NCBI GenBank assembly: GCA_019454045.1
Contig: SKCR01035582.1
Coordinates: 1-64,000, forward strand
DNA length: 64,000 nucleotides
Direction: 5' to 3'
From: Zanthoxylum bungeanum
Taxonomy: Eukaryota; Streptophyta; Magnoliopsida; Sapindales; Rutaceae
Shown: positions 37,483 through 49,630 of the stretch, one piece after another
How the letters are laid out: each line of letters starts with the position of its first letter
How positions within the stretch are numbered: the first letter of the stretch is position 1
Notes under the pieces: generated by a model
Database searches by the model: none
The model's input: the letters and a program-made list of their open reading frames with translations, nothing else
What the model was told of the DNA's origin: nothing
Translations under genes and position numbers: made by a program

Positions 37483-39600
37483 TGTTGAGTTTCAATCAAG
37501 TCCCAAGAATCATCAATCATGCATAAAAACGAGTTGAATACAACCAAGGAGTAAGGCGGAATTCATACTCACATTGATGGGTTTTGATGAAATGAAGAAT
37601 ACAAGCCTTCAAGCTCCCTCCATAAGCTCGGTAATAGCTTCCTCATGCAGTGGACTGCTCGGTTGGTGACTGGTTTGCCTCCTCCATGTTCGGCCATTGA
37701 AGACTCCATTGAAGCTTCAAGCTTCAAGCTTTCCAAGCTCACAAATTCGTTTCCCTATCACCATAATATAACCCATGTGTGTGCTAGCACTACTCTTCTT
37801 CAATATGCTTCTCAAAATTTCGGTCAAACCAGAAATTTTTGGAGAAGAAATCGGCTTTGAAACCGTGAAGAAAGAAGAGAAAATAGAGGGAGAGGAAGAG
37901 ATGCGTAAGTGGTGAGAGAGAGAGAGAAAATGATTTTTGGTTTATATATTTATTTTTTATTTTCCAAAAACAAAAACAAAAACAAATATATAAATCATTT
38001 TCATATATATCAAAAGTCAAAAAGTAAAAGTTTATTAATGCTTTTTCCAACAACCATATCACTTCTACTTTTTACTTTAAGTCACATCACATCATTTTAA
38101 TAAAGTGACATGTTGTCAAGTCACATCACTCAAAGTGACAATTGATTTGACGCATGATGTGACTAACGATTTGACGCTTGATGTGACTTGCGTGCCGCGC
38201 TCGAATTCGAAATGCGAATGCACTCGCCATCACTCTCGGGCTCGGGTTCGCTAATTCCAAATTAACAAATTTTCCGTCGCGTCGTAATTAAATGATTACG
38301 CCTAGCGAAATCACTATTCACGTCGCTAACGAATTAATTCTAAATTAATTCGTTCGCCCGAATTAAAATCTAATTTTAATTCCGCGTCGAAATCCAATTT
38401 CTAATAATATATCAAATATATTATTTTATCGATTAATTCCAAATTAATCGTTCTCTCTCTCTAATTAATATTTTATCCCAGATAAAATATTTCTGCAATT
38501 AATCCCAGATTAATTTTCTCTCTCTTCTAATTAATCCAGATTAATTAAAGTGCGAGTTATACATCATCGGTGAATCTTCAGGAAGCGACCCATGAGATCT
38601 CCGGATATGTTGGCAGTAAATACGGTCGTCGGACTATCCGAACACGTAAGTACCTCGTACTACGTTATACCGATTTACAAGATAAGGTTGGCTTCTAGCA
38701 AAGCGCCATGCCTACCCAATTCTCCAGAAATATTCTTACAGGAATATATAGATCTGTATCAAGCGTAGTATACCGTAGCATTGTGTATATCGGCCCGGTA
38801 TCAGATAGTCACGTGCTAGGGCTGGGGCTGGATAAGTGTCTGCCCCGTCCGAAGCACATGTCGGATGTCTGGTAACTAGTCTCTATAATCGGATATACAT
38901 GACCTTGTCATAATATCCCGATGGCCGGCCAGCACTTAAGAGCACTAATACCGTATCCTGCGTGACATCATCTCCACTATGACTGAAGTGATACTTCCGT
39001 CTCGACATCACACCCAATACACTACGACTCTCTGATAAACCCAGAAGCGTGTGTACGCAGAACCGGTTAAAGCCCTGTACCACCAAGACCAAAGTCTACC
39101 GATTATCGCAAGTATTAGCGATGCAAGTCTCAGGTTAAGACTATACACACCTACCTTGAATTTCGGCCTCCCATAGACACATAGTCATAATACCAATGGG
39201 ATTCCGAGGGGTCTATCCAGAGCGAAGCTGTTTCCCGTACCATCGTGAAACACGACCTCCTATCGCACTTGCATAAGTATCCAATACTTATATATATGAG
39301 AACTATGCCGTTGTGCCCTCACAACGCACACAAGTGCAATACTAGCCTATTCTGCATTATCGATGTCCAGTCTCGATAGTACTCCAGCTAGGGATATTTA
39401 ATGATTAATCCTTCGGGGACTGATACTGTCTCATATCATTCTCAGTCCAGGAACTAATCACATGGACCTCTCTTCATTTATATATCTATGGTGATCTAAT
39501 CACAAATGATGAGAGTGCAATTTCCTTGTCACATAGTTAATTTGTACAACAACACCTTGATCTGTACAAATAGTGACGCTATGGGTCATATTATCCAACA
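37483..39600 (-). mobile_element. Copia family A, copy A3: 5' LTR (right end, 2118 bp)
   Basis: Plus-strand reading starts TGTTGAGTTTCAATC and ends TTATCCAACA. It is the full-length partner of 29864-31488, and the flank GATCG confirms the outer border. The hairpin array is intact at about 38240-38550. The minus strand has TATATAAACC, a plausible TATA region, followed by CT-rich sequence. Confidence 0.92.
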
Positions 39601-39605
39601 GATCG
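39601..39605. repeat. Target-site duplication GATCG, right
   Basis: Identical to 29859-29863. This shows that 29864-39600 entered as one unit. Confidence 0.88.
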
Positions 39606-42176
39606 TAGAAAAGATATTCTATCAAATAGAATACAATATTCTATTAAATAGAATTAAATGATAAACTTTTACTTGTACCTCCAAGGCGCAAGTACTTTCA
39701 ATTATATAGCCATTATATAAAAGAAAGATTTGAATATCAAACTTTTCAAGATTCGAATTTTCTACTCATACATATCATATATATAACTGTAGAAAATAAT
39801 GGAACAATAATTAAAATGATGAATTAATGTTACTGGAGCATATCCCCAAGAGTATTGAAACTAATTCAGTAACACTCAATATCAAACGAAACAGATCATA
39901 TAAGATTCGATTTCTCCCACTTATCAATTCCATCACGAATCGTAGAAGAATAATATTGAGTAAGAGTCACATTCATTAAATAATTTTAGAACTAATTGCC
40001 AAAAATTCATATATTTGATCATATCAAACATCTTGAACAATTCAAAAATCACGATGATTTTTAAAGATATAGTTTTCAATACTTCAAATAAAATATCTTT
40101 GAACTATTTAAAATATTATGTCCGCATTTCATCAGAAACATATTGAAAGTTCTCGAACCATTCAAGACGTTCAATATATATTCCTTAGAACCACACACAA
40201 CTAAGTCATGACAACTCATTAACTAAGTTACGGAGTAAAGAAAACTATCAAGGCAATTTATAATTAATCAAACTATAGACATCAAATGATTAGTTTAATA
40301 AATCTGTGGTCCAATGACGATCATTAGTTAAATGAGATTTAATCACATTCTGAAATACAATATTCATTAAATGGATAAAGATATGTGGTGTGATCTCGTA
40401 TCAGACCATCCTTTACCATACTTAATAAGCATCTAATGCTTATGTGATAAAATCTCATAAAGCACTATTCTAAGTTATTTAGTTAACCGAATATTTTTCT
40501 TAATATTTATCTCTTAATCAATGACACTACTAGTTCATATAAAATGTGAAATAATTGTTTAAAGAACAAGTAACTATCCAATAGTCATAAGTTCTAATAT
40601 CAAATATCAAAACAATCATTAAACATTATTTTAATAACTAGACGGGAGATCTGGTATCCATACCTATAGTTGTCGTATTGTGAGAATCAATATTCTATAC
40701 ACACAACTGTACACATCTCATTTCTTTAGCTTTATAATTTGCCTTCAACTATTCACAATAATTTTAAATAATTAATTAGAAAATTGTATTTGACACATTA
40801 CCTCTAAAGGTCACTAAAGCCAAGAAACGTCATTATCAGATAAACATATACTTAATAGATTTTTCTTAATGCCAGCCAAGAATCTCGAGACATGAATAAA
40901 TTCACGTCAATTCTTATCGTACAAGAAACTATTCTCTCTAGACAATTATATCCTAAAACAGAGATCTATTTAGATTACCTAATGTGACTTAGTAACTAAT
41001 TTACTAACCATCTTGATTTTCAAAGAAAATCGGAACAACAGTTCCCGATGGTTTTGATTAATCTAACAATATCCAAGCCTACTATTAATCTAGAACCTAT
41101 TCTAGAAATCTGCAACCATAAGGAAAGTCAGAAAACATATATATAAAATATGCATGCAATGGATTAAAAGTTTAATTCTATCAACAATATAAAATAAAGG
41201 AAACATTAGCGACAATTTTCATAATATTACACACTGCTTTGGTTATGGATTTTTAACCCAGCAGTGTCTCCCACTATTTTACGAAATACCGTAATCCCCA
41301 ACGGAAAACGAGAATTCAATAATTAAATCGAATTCCATTGTGAGAAGTGGACCCCATGAATATATTTTGACTCACAGCTTTGGCACGATCTCGCCTAAGT
41401 ATATTCATTAGGTAGACAACTCATTGTCAATCACACTCATTGTGACTTCTGATTTTGGTCCTGACCGTTTCTTGTTATGACAGCTTTTGCACATTCACAA
41501 TGAGGCGTATCAAGGCTTCACTTGCCAATGACAAACTCAAGCTACCGATGTAGTCCTGATAGCTTTGACACGTTCAAGATTTCCACTTTCACTTGAATTT
41601 GTCTAGTATCAATTATACATCCGGCATGGATAAAATTTCCCCGGATAGAGAGATAAGGGGAGATGGAATAGAGTGCGATGTCGGTTTAGAAGAGTGCTTT
41701 GAATGCCCAGGAAAATGGAAAGAAAAAGTAAACTTAAACTTTTGCGGATAAATTTGAAATCTCTTTCTTAAAGGAAACTGGCTATCAACTATACCCTCAC
41801 TGCTTTGGCACTTTCTTGGATGCAGCCATAGAAAGATACCCATAAACCATATTGACAAGACGGACCAAGAAACATGCATCCAATACATGTCCCTTTGCTG
41901 TCTTATTTAAGCAGGGATATTCCTCAAGAAAACATTGCTCTACATCAAATACATAAATTAATCTAGATAAACTTCTAAACAGTTCAATTCTACCATAGAA
42001 AACATAACTTAACTTAACTATTAAATTTCCGTTACGTGTCCCATTAGCGTAGAACCGAAAAGTTAAGAAATATATAAATTACATGCATGTGCAAACATAA
42101 AAATTGGATTATATATCATATATCAAGCATGAAAAATTTAATGGATGAAGGATCAGACCTGCTCTGAAATCATTTT
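39606..42176 (-). mobile_element. Family B internal region, 5' part (leader and gag side)
   Basis: It continues family B after the A3 insertion. The end next to the LTR (about 42156-42176) reads on the minus strand ATGATTTCAGAGC, a decayed tRNA-iMet primer site. On the minus strand the leader has several GTGCCAAAGC-like words (near 41811, 41570, 41485, 41390 and 41240), echoing the CCAAAG motif of the family A leader. No intact frame. Confidence 0.65.
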
Positions 42177-42738
42177 TGTTAGGATTTTTGGCGCGGGCGC
42201 AGCGGAAGCTCGTGGTTTGGGTGAAATCGTAACTTTTAAAATTTTAAAATTACCAAATAAATTATTCAATATCCAATATGAATAATTCATTCATATTTCA
42301 CCTAATCATATTTATTCGATATCAAACAATGACATAAATAGGTTAGAAACATCGCGAAACTTTTACGAAAATATTTTTCCGCAAAATGGTATAAAACACG
42401 TTTTTGTTCGAACTGACCAACCAATATAAATGAGGGATGCCTAGGTCAGCCCCAATAGTACTTGGGCAGTTCATGGACTGCCCAAACAGTGACCAATTCA
42501 CTGTTTGGACAACGGACACCCGGTAAGCCCGAAACTCACCCGGTAACACCGTTTTTCGCCGATTTCGCATATTTCAATTTCGAAATAATTTTCGGTAATT
42601 GTTCCATTACTTAAAACACATCCAATACATTTATACAACATACTTTTCATCACCAAAATCACAAAATTTTCAGATATGATTTTGTAATAAAAATATCATT
42701 TTTCATGCTATAAATCAAATTTTCTCAATATTAATCAT

Positions 42739-42743
42739 ATTAA
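42739..42743. repeat. Target-site duplication ATTAA of the solo LTR (pair at 45036-45040)
   Basis: The same five bases lie directly outside each end of 42744-45035. Confidence 0.8.
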
Positions 42744-43823
42744 TATTGGAGTTGGTGATCGACGCACTAAATTTTATTGTATTTATTGTAAATACGATAT
42801 ACATTATATTTTATTATGAATAAAATTAAGTAATTTTCATCAAAATATTCTTATATATGGTAAAGACATAAAAGACCTTAGAATGAATAATTGTGATATA
42901 ATTGCAAAAGCGCCGCAATTGTTACTGAGAAACATCACAATTTGATTCATTCTTAAAATATTCCTGGTCAAGGTTTACATATTTGGTCGGTTGGTAAACC
43001 CGTGAGACCGGTACGTGTCGTATATTAGAATTGTTCTAATGGTTTATTTTAGTAAACCATGAGTCTTGGGAGACTCGTATAGATACGTAGGTATTTATTG
43101 GATAAATACTGAACGACTCATTTAAAGATTCTTGATAGATGGTACACCAACGTCAATAGGAATCTTTAAGAGTTGAATAGCATATTAGCTCATTTGACTT
43201 GTGATACCACTGTGGATATGTGAGATATCCTCTATGCTTTGATGACAATCACGTCGACGATCTTTTAAGATCAGATCTCCATCTGTTCGTTGGGTAGGAC
43301 TGATACTCATGAAATCCTGTGATATATCCAGAGAGGATCTGTCAGTCTCGTGTACAGGATTTAGGTGTCCAATTTATGATTCTTTGAAATCCTTGGCCGA
43401 GGTATAATTTGGAAATGAGTACCGAATGTTTATGAAGAATCATAATTATGTCGCGACACATGAATTGTTTATATATTAGAGATTTAATATTTAATCTATA
43501 TCTTCAGAACAATTCGGATAACCTATGATAGATGGATTATATATATGCAATGATTTCGACTTGGATGATTCAACTCTATTATCTGTGGTCATCGTAATTT
43601 GTTAGTGGAAAAATTACGGACATGGAAATGATTTCCATGACAGATAAAATTGAACCTAGAGAGTCTCACAATATAAAGTGTACTCGTTGAGCACTTGGGC
43701 AATTAATTATGGATAATTCAGATTATTCATAATATACACATGCGTATTAAATAGTGTGAATTTGTATATGATACATAATTTAGAATAGATACACATAATT
43801 AACCTATTAAATTTTGTTACTTG

Positions 43824-43857
<34 letters not shown>

Positions 43858-45035
43858 TAATTAATTAATTGTTAATTAATTACTAATAATAATAAAATGT
43901 AAGAATATTTTTAGAATATTTTTCCATGTATTTATTTTGTCTTTTTTATTAATTAAAATAAATAAATTAATTACTTGTTAATTAATTAATTTATTAGATA
44001 AAGAATATCTTGAATATTCTTATTATTTTGGCAAATTGTGATTGGCTAAACCATGTGATTTGGACACATGGATTTTGATTAACAAAAATCAAAATAATTA
44101 CTTTTTGATAAGATCAAAACTTGTGACAAAATTATTGGTCAAATTAAAAGCAAAATTGACCAAATTTGTTCTCAAAGTTTCGGCCAAGTTTGCATTTAGT
44201 ATATAAATGAAATTATTTCATTTTGTTAAAGGCTTTATCACTTCTCATGAGTTGCGAAACAAAATAAAAAAAGGGGTTAGGGTTCTTAAACTTTGATCAA
44301 CACCAAAGGAAGAAAATTGAAAGAGTTGGAAATTAAAGATTAAGGTAATATGTAATTTCCAATTTCTATTTTTTTCTTGTTTTGTTTTTGAAGCATGAAA
44401 ATATATATTAGATATGTATTTATAAATATTTATTTGATATATATATTTTTGAAATAAAATTTGGTGTTGGATGTTTATTAACCTTAATAGTTTTTCTTTA
44501 AAGCATGTGTAAATTGATTAATTAGTGAATTAATCTCTAAAATTAAAATTGTCATTCTAGAGTGATATTACCGCTCTAATATTGCCTAGAATTGTTCTTG
44601 AGGCTTTATGTTATGGTGATTTAATTTGGTGTAAATTAATTGGATTAATTCTATGAATAAATTGAACTTTGGCATGAAAGTTGGAGAAAATAATAAACTG
44701 GATCAGATCCAATTTGGTCTCTTAAATCAGAATATTTTTCATGTAAAAATATATTATTTGGATGATTTTGGATGTGTATTGGGTGGTGGATAAAATTTGA
44801 TCAGTCGGTTTGACCCTTTGCCAGTTACGCGTAGATTTATCGAAAAATATTTTCGTAACATAGTTCGTTGTGTAACGAAATATATTATGTTATTAAATGT
44901 TAATAAATAATATATTTAAAATTATTTGAGTGAATTAAAAATATTTGAATTTATTAATTCGCTCAAAAAAATTTTAAAATGTTTAAAAACCATTTTCGCC
45001 ATCCGTCGCAAGCTTCCGTTGCGCTTACCCCAACA
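42744..45035 (+). mobile_element. Solo LTR of a family B relative (family C), opposite orientation
   Basis: The start TATTGGAGTTGGTGATCG aligns with the family B LTR start TGTTAAGATTGGTGCTCG (TG changed to TA). The end, GCAAGCTTCCGTTGCGCTTACCCCAACA, aligns with the family B LTR end. A central block (about 42970-43760) matches the reverse complement of about 45950-46680. Flanks are ATTAA at 42739-42743 and ATTAA at 45036-45040. With no internal region it is a solo LTR left by recombination between two LTRs. Confidence 0.87.
43827..43872. repeat. (TTA)n / (TTAA)n microsatellite within solo LTR
   Basis: About nine TTA units run into five TTAA units, followed by imperfect TTAATTAA repeats. Confidence 0.85.
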
Positions 45036-47370
45036 ATTAATACTAACACCAACCAAAACCACCACCTATGAAGAACTCAAGAACAATTCTAGGAGTTACA
45101 AGAGTAGTCATAACACTCTAGAATGACAACAAGTCATCAAATGATAAAATCGAATCAATATTACACTAATATCATCCAATCAAACTTCACACATGCATCT
45201 AGCCTCCAAATCCATCCTCCAAATCAAAAAGTCCCAAAATCTAAGAAAGGAAGAAACCCTAGAACTATTCTAGATATTCAAGAACAAGAAACAAGCTTTC
45301 TAAGTTTAAGATTATTGAAGATTACCTCTAAATCTTGTAATTTCCTTAAATTTTTTCTTGAATTTCTTTACTTTCTTTTTTGAATATTCAAGAAAATTTT
45401 GGGAGTTTTCTTTTATGGAGGTGTTCGACCATGGAGTCTTATGGAAGGAGAAAAAAAAAATTTCAACTTAAAAAATCAAGCCGAAACCGACTTAGCGGTA
45501 AAAGAGTGGTATTTTGGTTATTTGGTCAATTAATCTAATTAAATAATGAAAATAAGCTTTAAATTAACAAATCTAATTTGTAAAATTTAAGCTTAATAAA
45601 ATTCATGCCACATGAAACCAATAATAATCAAACATATTGCATAACAATTATGTAATATTGATATAATTTAATTATCTAGATATTTAACATTTAAATACCT
45701 AAATAATTAATTAATGCAATTATTATTATATATGTATTTTTATTTACATTAAATAACAAATACATATATTAATGACATGTGTCAAAGTCTCATTTGACAA
45801 TTAATTAATATGTATCAAATCAAATTTTGTATCAAATACAAATACACATTAATTAGTAATTGACCGAAATGCCCATAATGCATATATTTTCATTTAACCG
45901 TTTAAACGACTCGAATTAACTCATTTAATTCGGTGAAGTATTATGAATAATCTATATTATTCATAATGCGTTGCCCAAGTGCTCAACGAGTACACTTCAT
46001 ATTGTGAGACTCTCTAAGTTTAGGTTTATCTGTCACAAAATCCAATTTCATGTCCATAATCCACCCACTAATGAATTATGACGACCACAGATAATCTCGC
46101 TAAACTATGCAAGTCGAGGTCATTGGATACGTATAATCCCTCTGTCACAGGCTATCCATATTATACCTGGGATATAGATAAAAATGTCAAATCTTTATGG
46201 TATAATATAGCCGACTTTCAAATTTACGATATTTAAATAACACTCGGAACTCGCTTTCGAAGTTATACCACGTCCATGGTTTTACTAGATCACAAACATG
46301 TGTAGGATACCTATGCCCTGTAAGCAGGACTGACAGATTCTATCTTGATATGCACTAGATATCATGATCATCAGTCCACACCCAACGAACATGCAGATGT
46401 ATGATCTAAATAGATCGGTGACGTGACTGCCATCAATGTGTGGAGGATAACTCATATATCCACTGTGGTATCTCAAGTCGAATGACCACTATGCTCGCTC
46501 AACTCGAGAAGATTCCTATTGACGTTGGTGTACCATCTATTAGGAAATCTTCAATGAGTCATTCAGTGTTTATCAAATAAACACCTACATGTTTATACGA
46601 GTCTCTCGAGACTCATGGTTCATTGGGATAAACCATCAGACCAAGTCACGATATACGACATGTACTAGTCTCAGCGGATTCTGCTAACCGACCCATGTTA
46701 GCAAATCTTGACCAGGAACTTTATTTAAGGATATACAACTTATAGTGATGCTTCCCAATGTCAATTACAAACTACGTTGTAACTGCACACTGCATTGTAA
46801 ATCATAGGGCCTTTATCTAATATACACGTATCACTAAATCAGATTAGTTTCAATCTAATCATAACTAGATATCTAATTGTAATTAGATCGAATATGTATA
46901 TAAAAGATAAAATGTGCTACCATTAAATAAGTGATATTATGGAAAAAGAAATTATTCGTATTCATGAATCGGACATAAATACGATCCTGATTGGCACTCC
47001 GAGCACCAATCTTAACATATACAACTTAGCAATCACGCTTTACAACATTTGATATCTACATCGATTTTCAAATCATTCATTCATTTCAAATAAGCATAGA
47101 CTATCCATACATATTACGAGTTTTGTCATACATATACAATCACACATATATACATACAGTCATCGTACAATTGATAACGAAACATATATAACAATCAGTA
47201 CATCACAGAACACATCGTCAAACAATACAAACACATGGTTGGCTTAAACATACAATGCTCGTATGAGACTCATTACCTATTTTAGAATAGGTATGAGATA
47301 ACTTCTATTCGAATGGATTCCTAACCAACTCGACTTCTATATCACAAGAACATCAACCAATCAAACAAAC

Positions 47371-47392
47371 ATATATATATATATATATATAT
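47371..47392. repeat. (AT)11 microsatellite
   Basis: Eleven uninterrupted AT units. Confidence 0.9.
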
Positions 47393-48073
47393 CACGTGAC
47401 ACAAACTCATCACATGATCACATATACATAAATACATACATGTCAAACATTTTTTTACGTATATACATCAAACATATGAATATACCCATTATTTCAGATT
47501 TCCGATACAATATCATTTTAATGTCCTCATATCCTTTACCTATTGATCATACATTATTTTCAAAACTCTTTCTGAAATATTGATATGACGTGTTATCCAT
47601 TATACATCTTCATTCATATCAGTCACATACTTTTATCAATCAGGAAAGATTTAGCTTATTCCAACTCAACCTTTATACAATTAAATCGCATGCATTAGTC
47701 ATTAACTAACTTATTCCAATAACACATATCTACATGTGGAAATACAAATTTAGAAATCATAACTTACTTCATTTACTGATCTTACATACCCAATTTATCC
47801 ATAGCTCATCATCATATACAAATACAAAAATGTGTACCAATACTTATATATATACTTGTTCATTTACATATACATATACGTACCATTACACATTCATACA
47901 CTTACATACCTAAACACATGTATATAGACATTGAGCTCGACGATCACTTCACTTATAGCATATCAATAACCAAAAATCCATACCTGTGGTGGTCGATTAC
48001 TTAGCTATACATAGTTACGAACTTCTTTCTCAATACCACATCTAATCTATTCCAGTCTTAACCTAAACATTCA

Positions 48074-48076
<3 letters not shown>

Positions 48077-48118
<42 letters not shown>
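48077..48118. repeat. (AT)21 microsatellite
   Basis: Twenty-one uninterrupted AT units. Confidence 0.92.
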
Positions 48119-48121
<3 letters not shown>

Positions 48122-49630
48122 AACATAAATCAAAATTCAAGTACTCATCGCATGAGTTAATTATCTGGCTTCGTAAGCACTTAAGGTTCTAGTCACATCA
48201 AGATTTCGAGGGCATAAACGAACTCCAAACGATCCCACGAACGCGCTAGAATCGAATAAATTCCGATTGAAGCTACTATGCACCATGGGTCATTATTCAT
48301 CTAAATCTTTCTCCTTCGTTATACGTGTAACCGAGCATGGATCGGAAAAATCATCATCGCCATCTTGTAGTACTCTCCGAGAACTTCAATTTGGCAGGTG
48401 GCTCAGGCCGTGAAATGAAACGACGAGCCAGGATCAGGATACCCATTCGAGCGCACCTTTCTCTCCCTTTCACTCCGTCGTTGGCGTCCCGGGGGCTGCC
48501 GTCGGCCACCACAAGGAGGGGGTGTCCGGCGCACCTCTCTGGCCGGTCGTGCCGGCTGACGGTGGCCAACTGGCCGCCTGCTTGAACCGTTGAAGCCGAA
48601 ACGTGAAATTAGGGCTGGGGGGTCGAGTTTGGGATTTAGGGAAATTACATGATTTTCACAATTTCTAGAAACTTCTAGATTTATATAGAAAAATTTCAAA
48701 AATTACCATTAGCCTCCCACAAATTTGTACTTTGGTTATTCTTTATGGATAATTTCTGTAATTCCCAAAATTGAAGCTCTTCATGTGAGAATTTTGAAAA
48801 GTGTTTAACACTGAAGTTGTTCGTCTCGGAAAAACGAGTCTGATGATTCAAGAATCAACTCAATCGAAGTTTGTTTGCTATCTTTATAGCCGGATCATCA
48901 AACTTTTACGCGTATAACCATATAAACATGAATCGCATAACTGGTTCTCGAAACCACACGTTTTCCAATACGACAAAGTTTCATTTTAGAACGCTATGAT
49001 CTATTTTTCAACAAATAAACACTTATTTTTGAATAGCATCCCGTCCAAATCTAAACTTCAATTCGAGAATCTTCGAGAACCGTTCCGAAAATATTTGGGA
49101 TATTACACGACTGTAAACTATTTTTCTCTTTTATCACTTCGTCTTCTCCAAAGAACATAAGCAAGCTTTTATGTCTTCTCCGCCCTCTACGATCTTCCCA
49201 GCCGTCAATCTTTTTTAAAAAATCTTCGGCACTCTCTCCAATCTCCCAAAGTAATTTCATCTCCAATTACTTCCCTTTTGATACAAGTTTCTAATTTCGA
49301 TAATGTTGGATGTTGAATGCTTGCATTTGTGTTATGAATTTTTGGGATTTTCAATGATAATGGGAATTTGAGGGATGAGTTTACTCATAAAGATACATAT
49401 AATTTGTGCATATGTACTTTTTTGGGTTTTTTGGGAACAAAAGGTTTATGTTTGTGGGTTCTGTATGTGTTAGGTTTTGGTTTTATTTTGGAAGACTTAC
49501 TGTTTTGCCATCGATAAGACGTTTATAGTCTTATAGGGTTGGCCACTTCGGTAGGGACAGAGAATAACTATAGATTTAATGTGTTCTACTAACCAAAATA
49601 ATGAACTGACATTAAGCCTCAGGCCATGTC

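Larger units (their letters stand above)
42177..47017 (-). mobile_element. Family B: right LTR (5' LTR), split by a solo LTR
   Basis: The plus strand runs TGTTAGGATTTTTGG to CCAATCTTAACA. Removing 42744-45035 and one ATTAA leaves about 2.54 kb. The 45084-47017 part aligns with the truncated left LTR 26059-27984. Its outer flank at 47018 cannot be compared with a left flank because that end is lost. Confidence 0.82.
47018..49107 (-). mobile_element. Probable minus-strand chromovirus-type (Ty3/gypsy) LTR remnant
   Basis: The right end, read on the minus strand, is TGTAATATCCCAAATA, a start common in plant chromovirus (Tekay/Del-like) LTRs. A minus-strand TATATAAAT lies at 48680-48687, followed by TCTAGAAGTTTCTAG. 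Downstream of it is a GC-rich block at about 48400-48600. The far (left) end is not defined and no target duplication was found. The small ORFs at 48337-48699 overlap in both strands and reflect GC richness, not a gene. Confidence 0.4.

Noticed and set aside
48337..48699. GC-rich overlapping ORFs on both strands that could be a small gene
   Set aside because: Three overlapping frames are open at once, as expected from GC richness; the region fits an LTR leader downstream of a TATA box on the minus strand.
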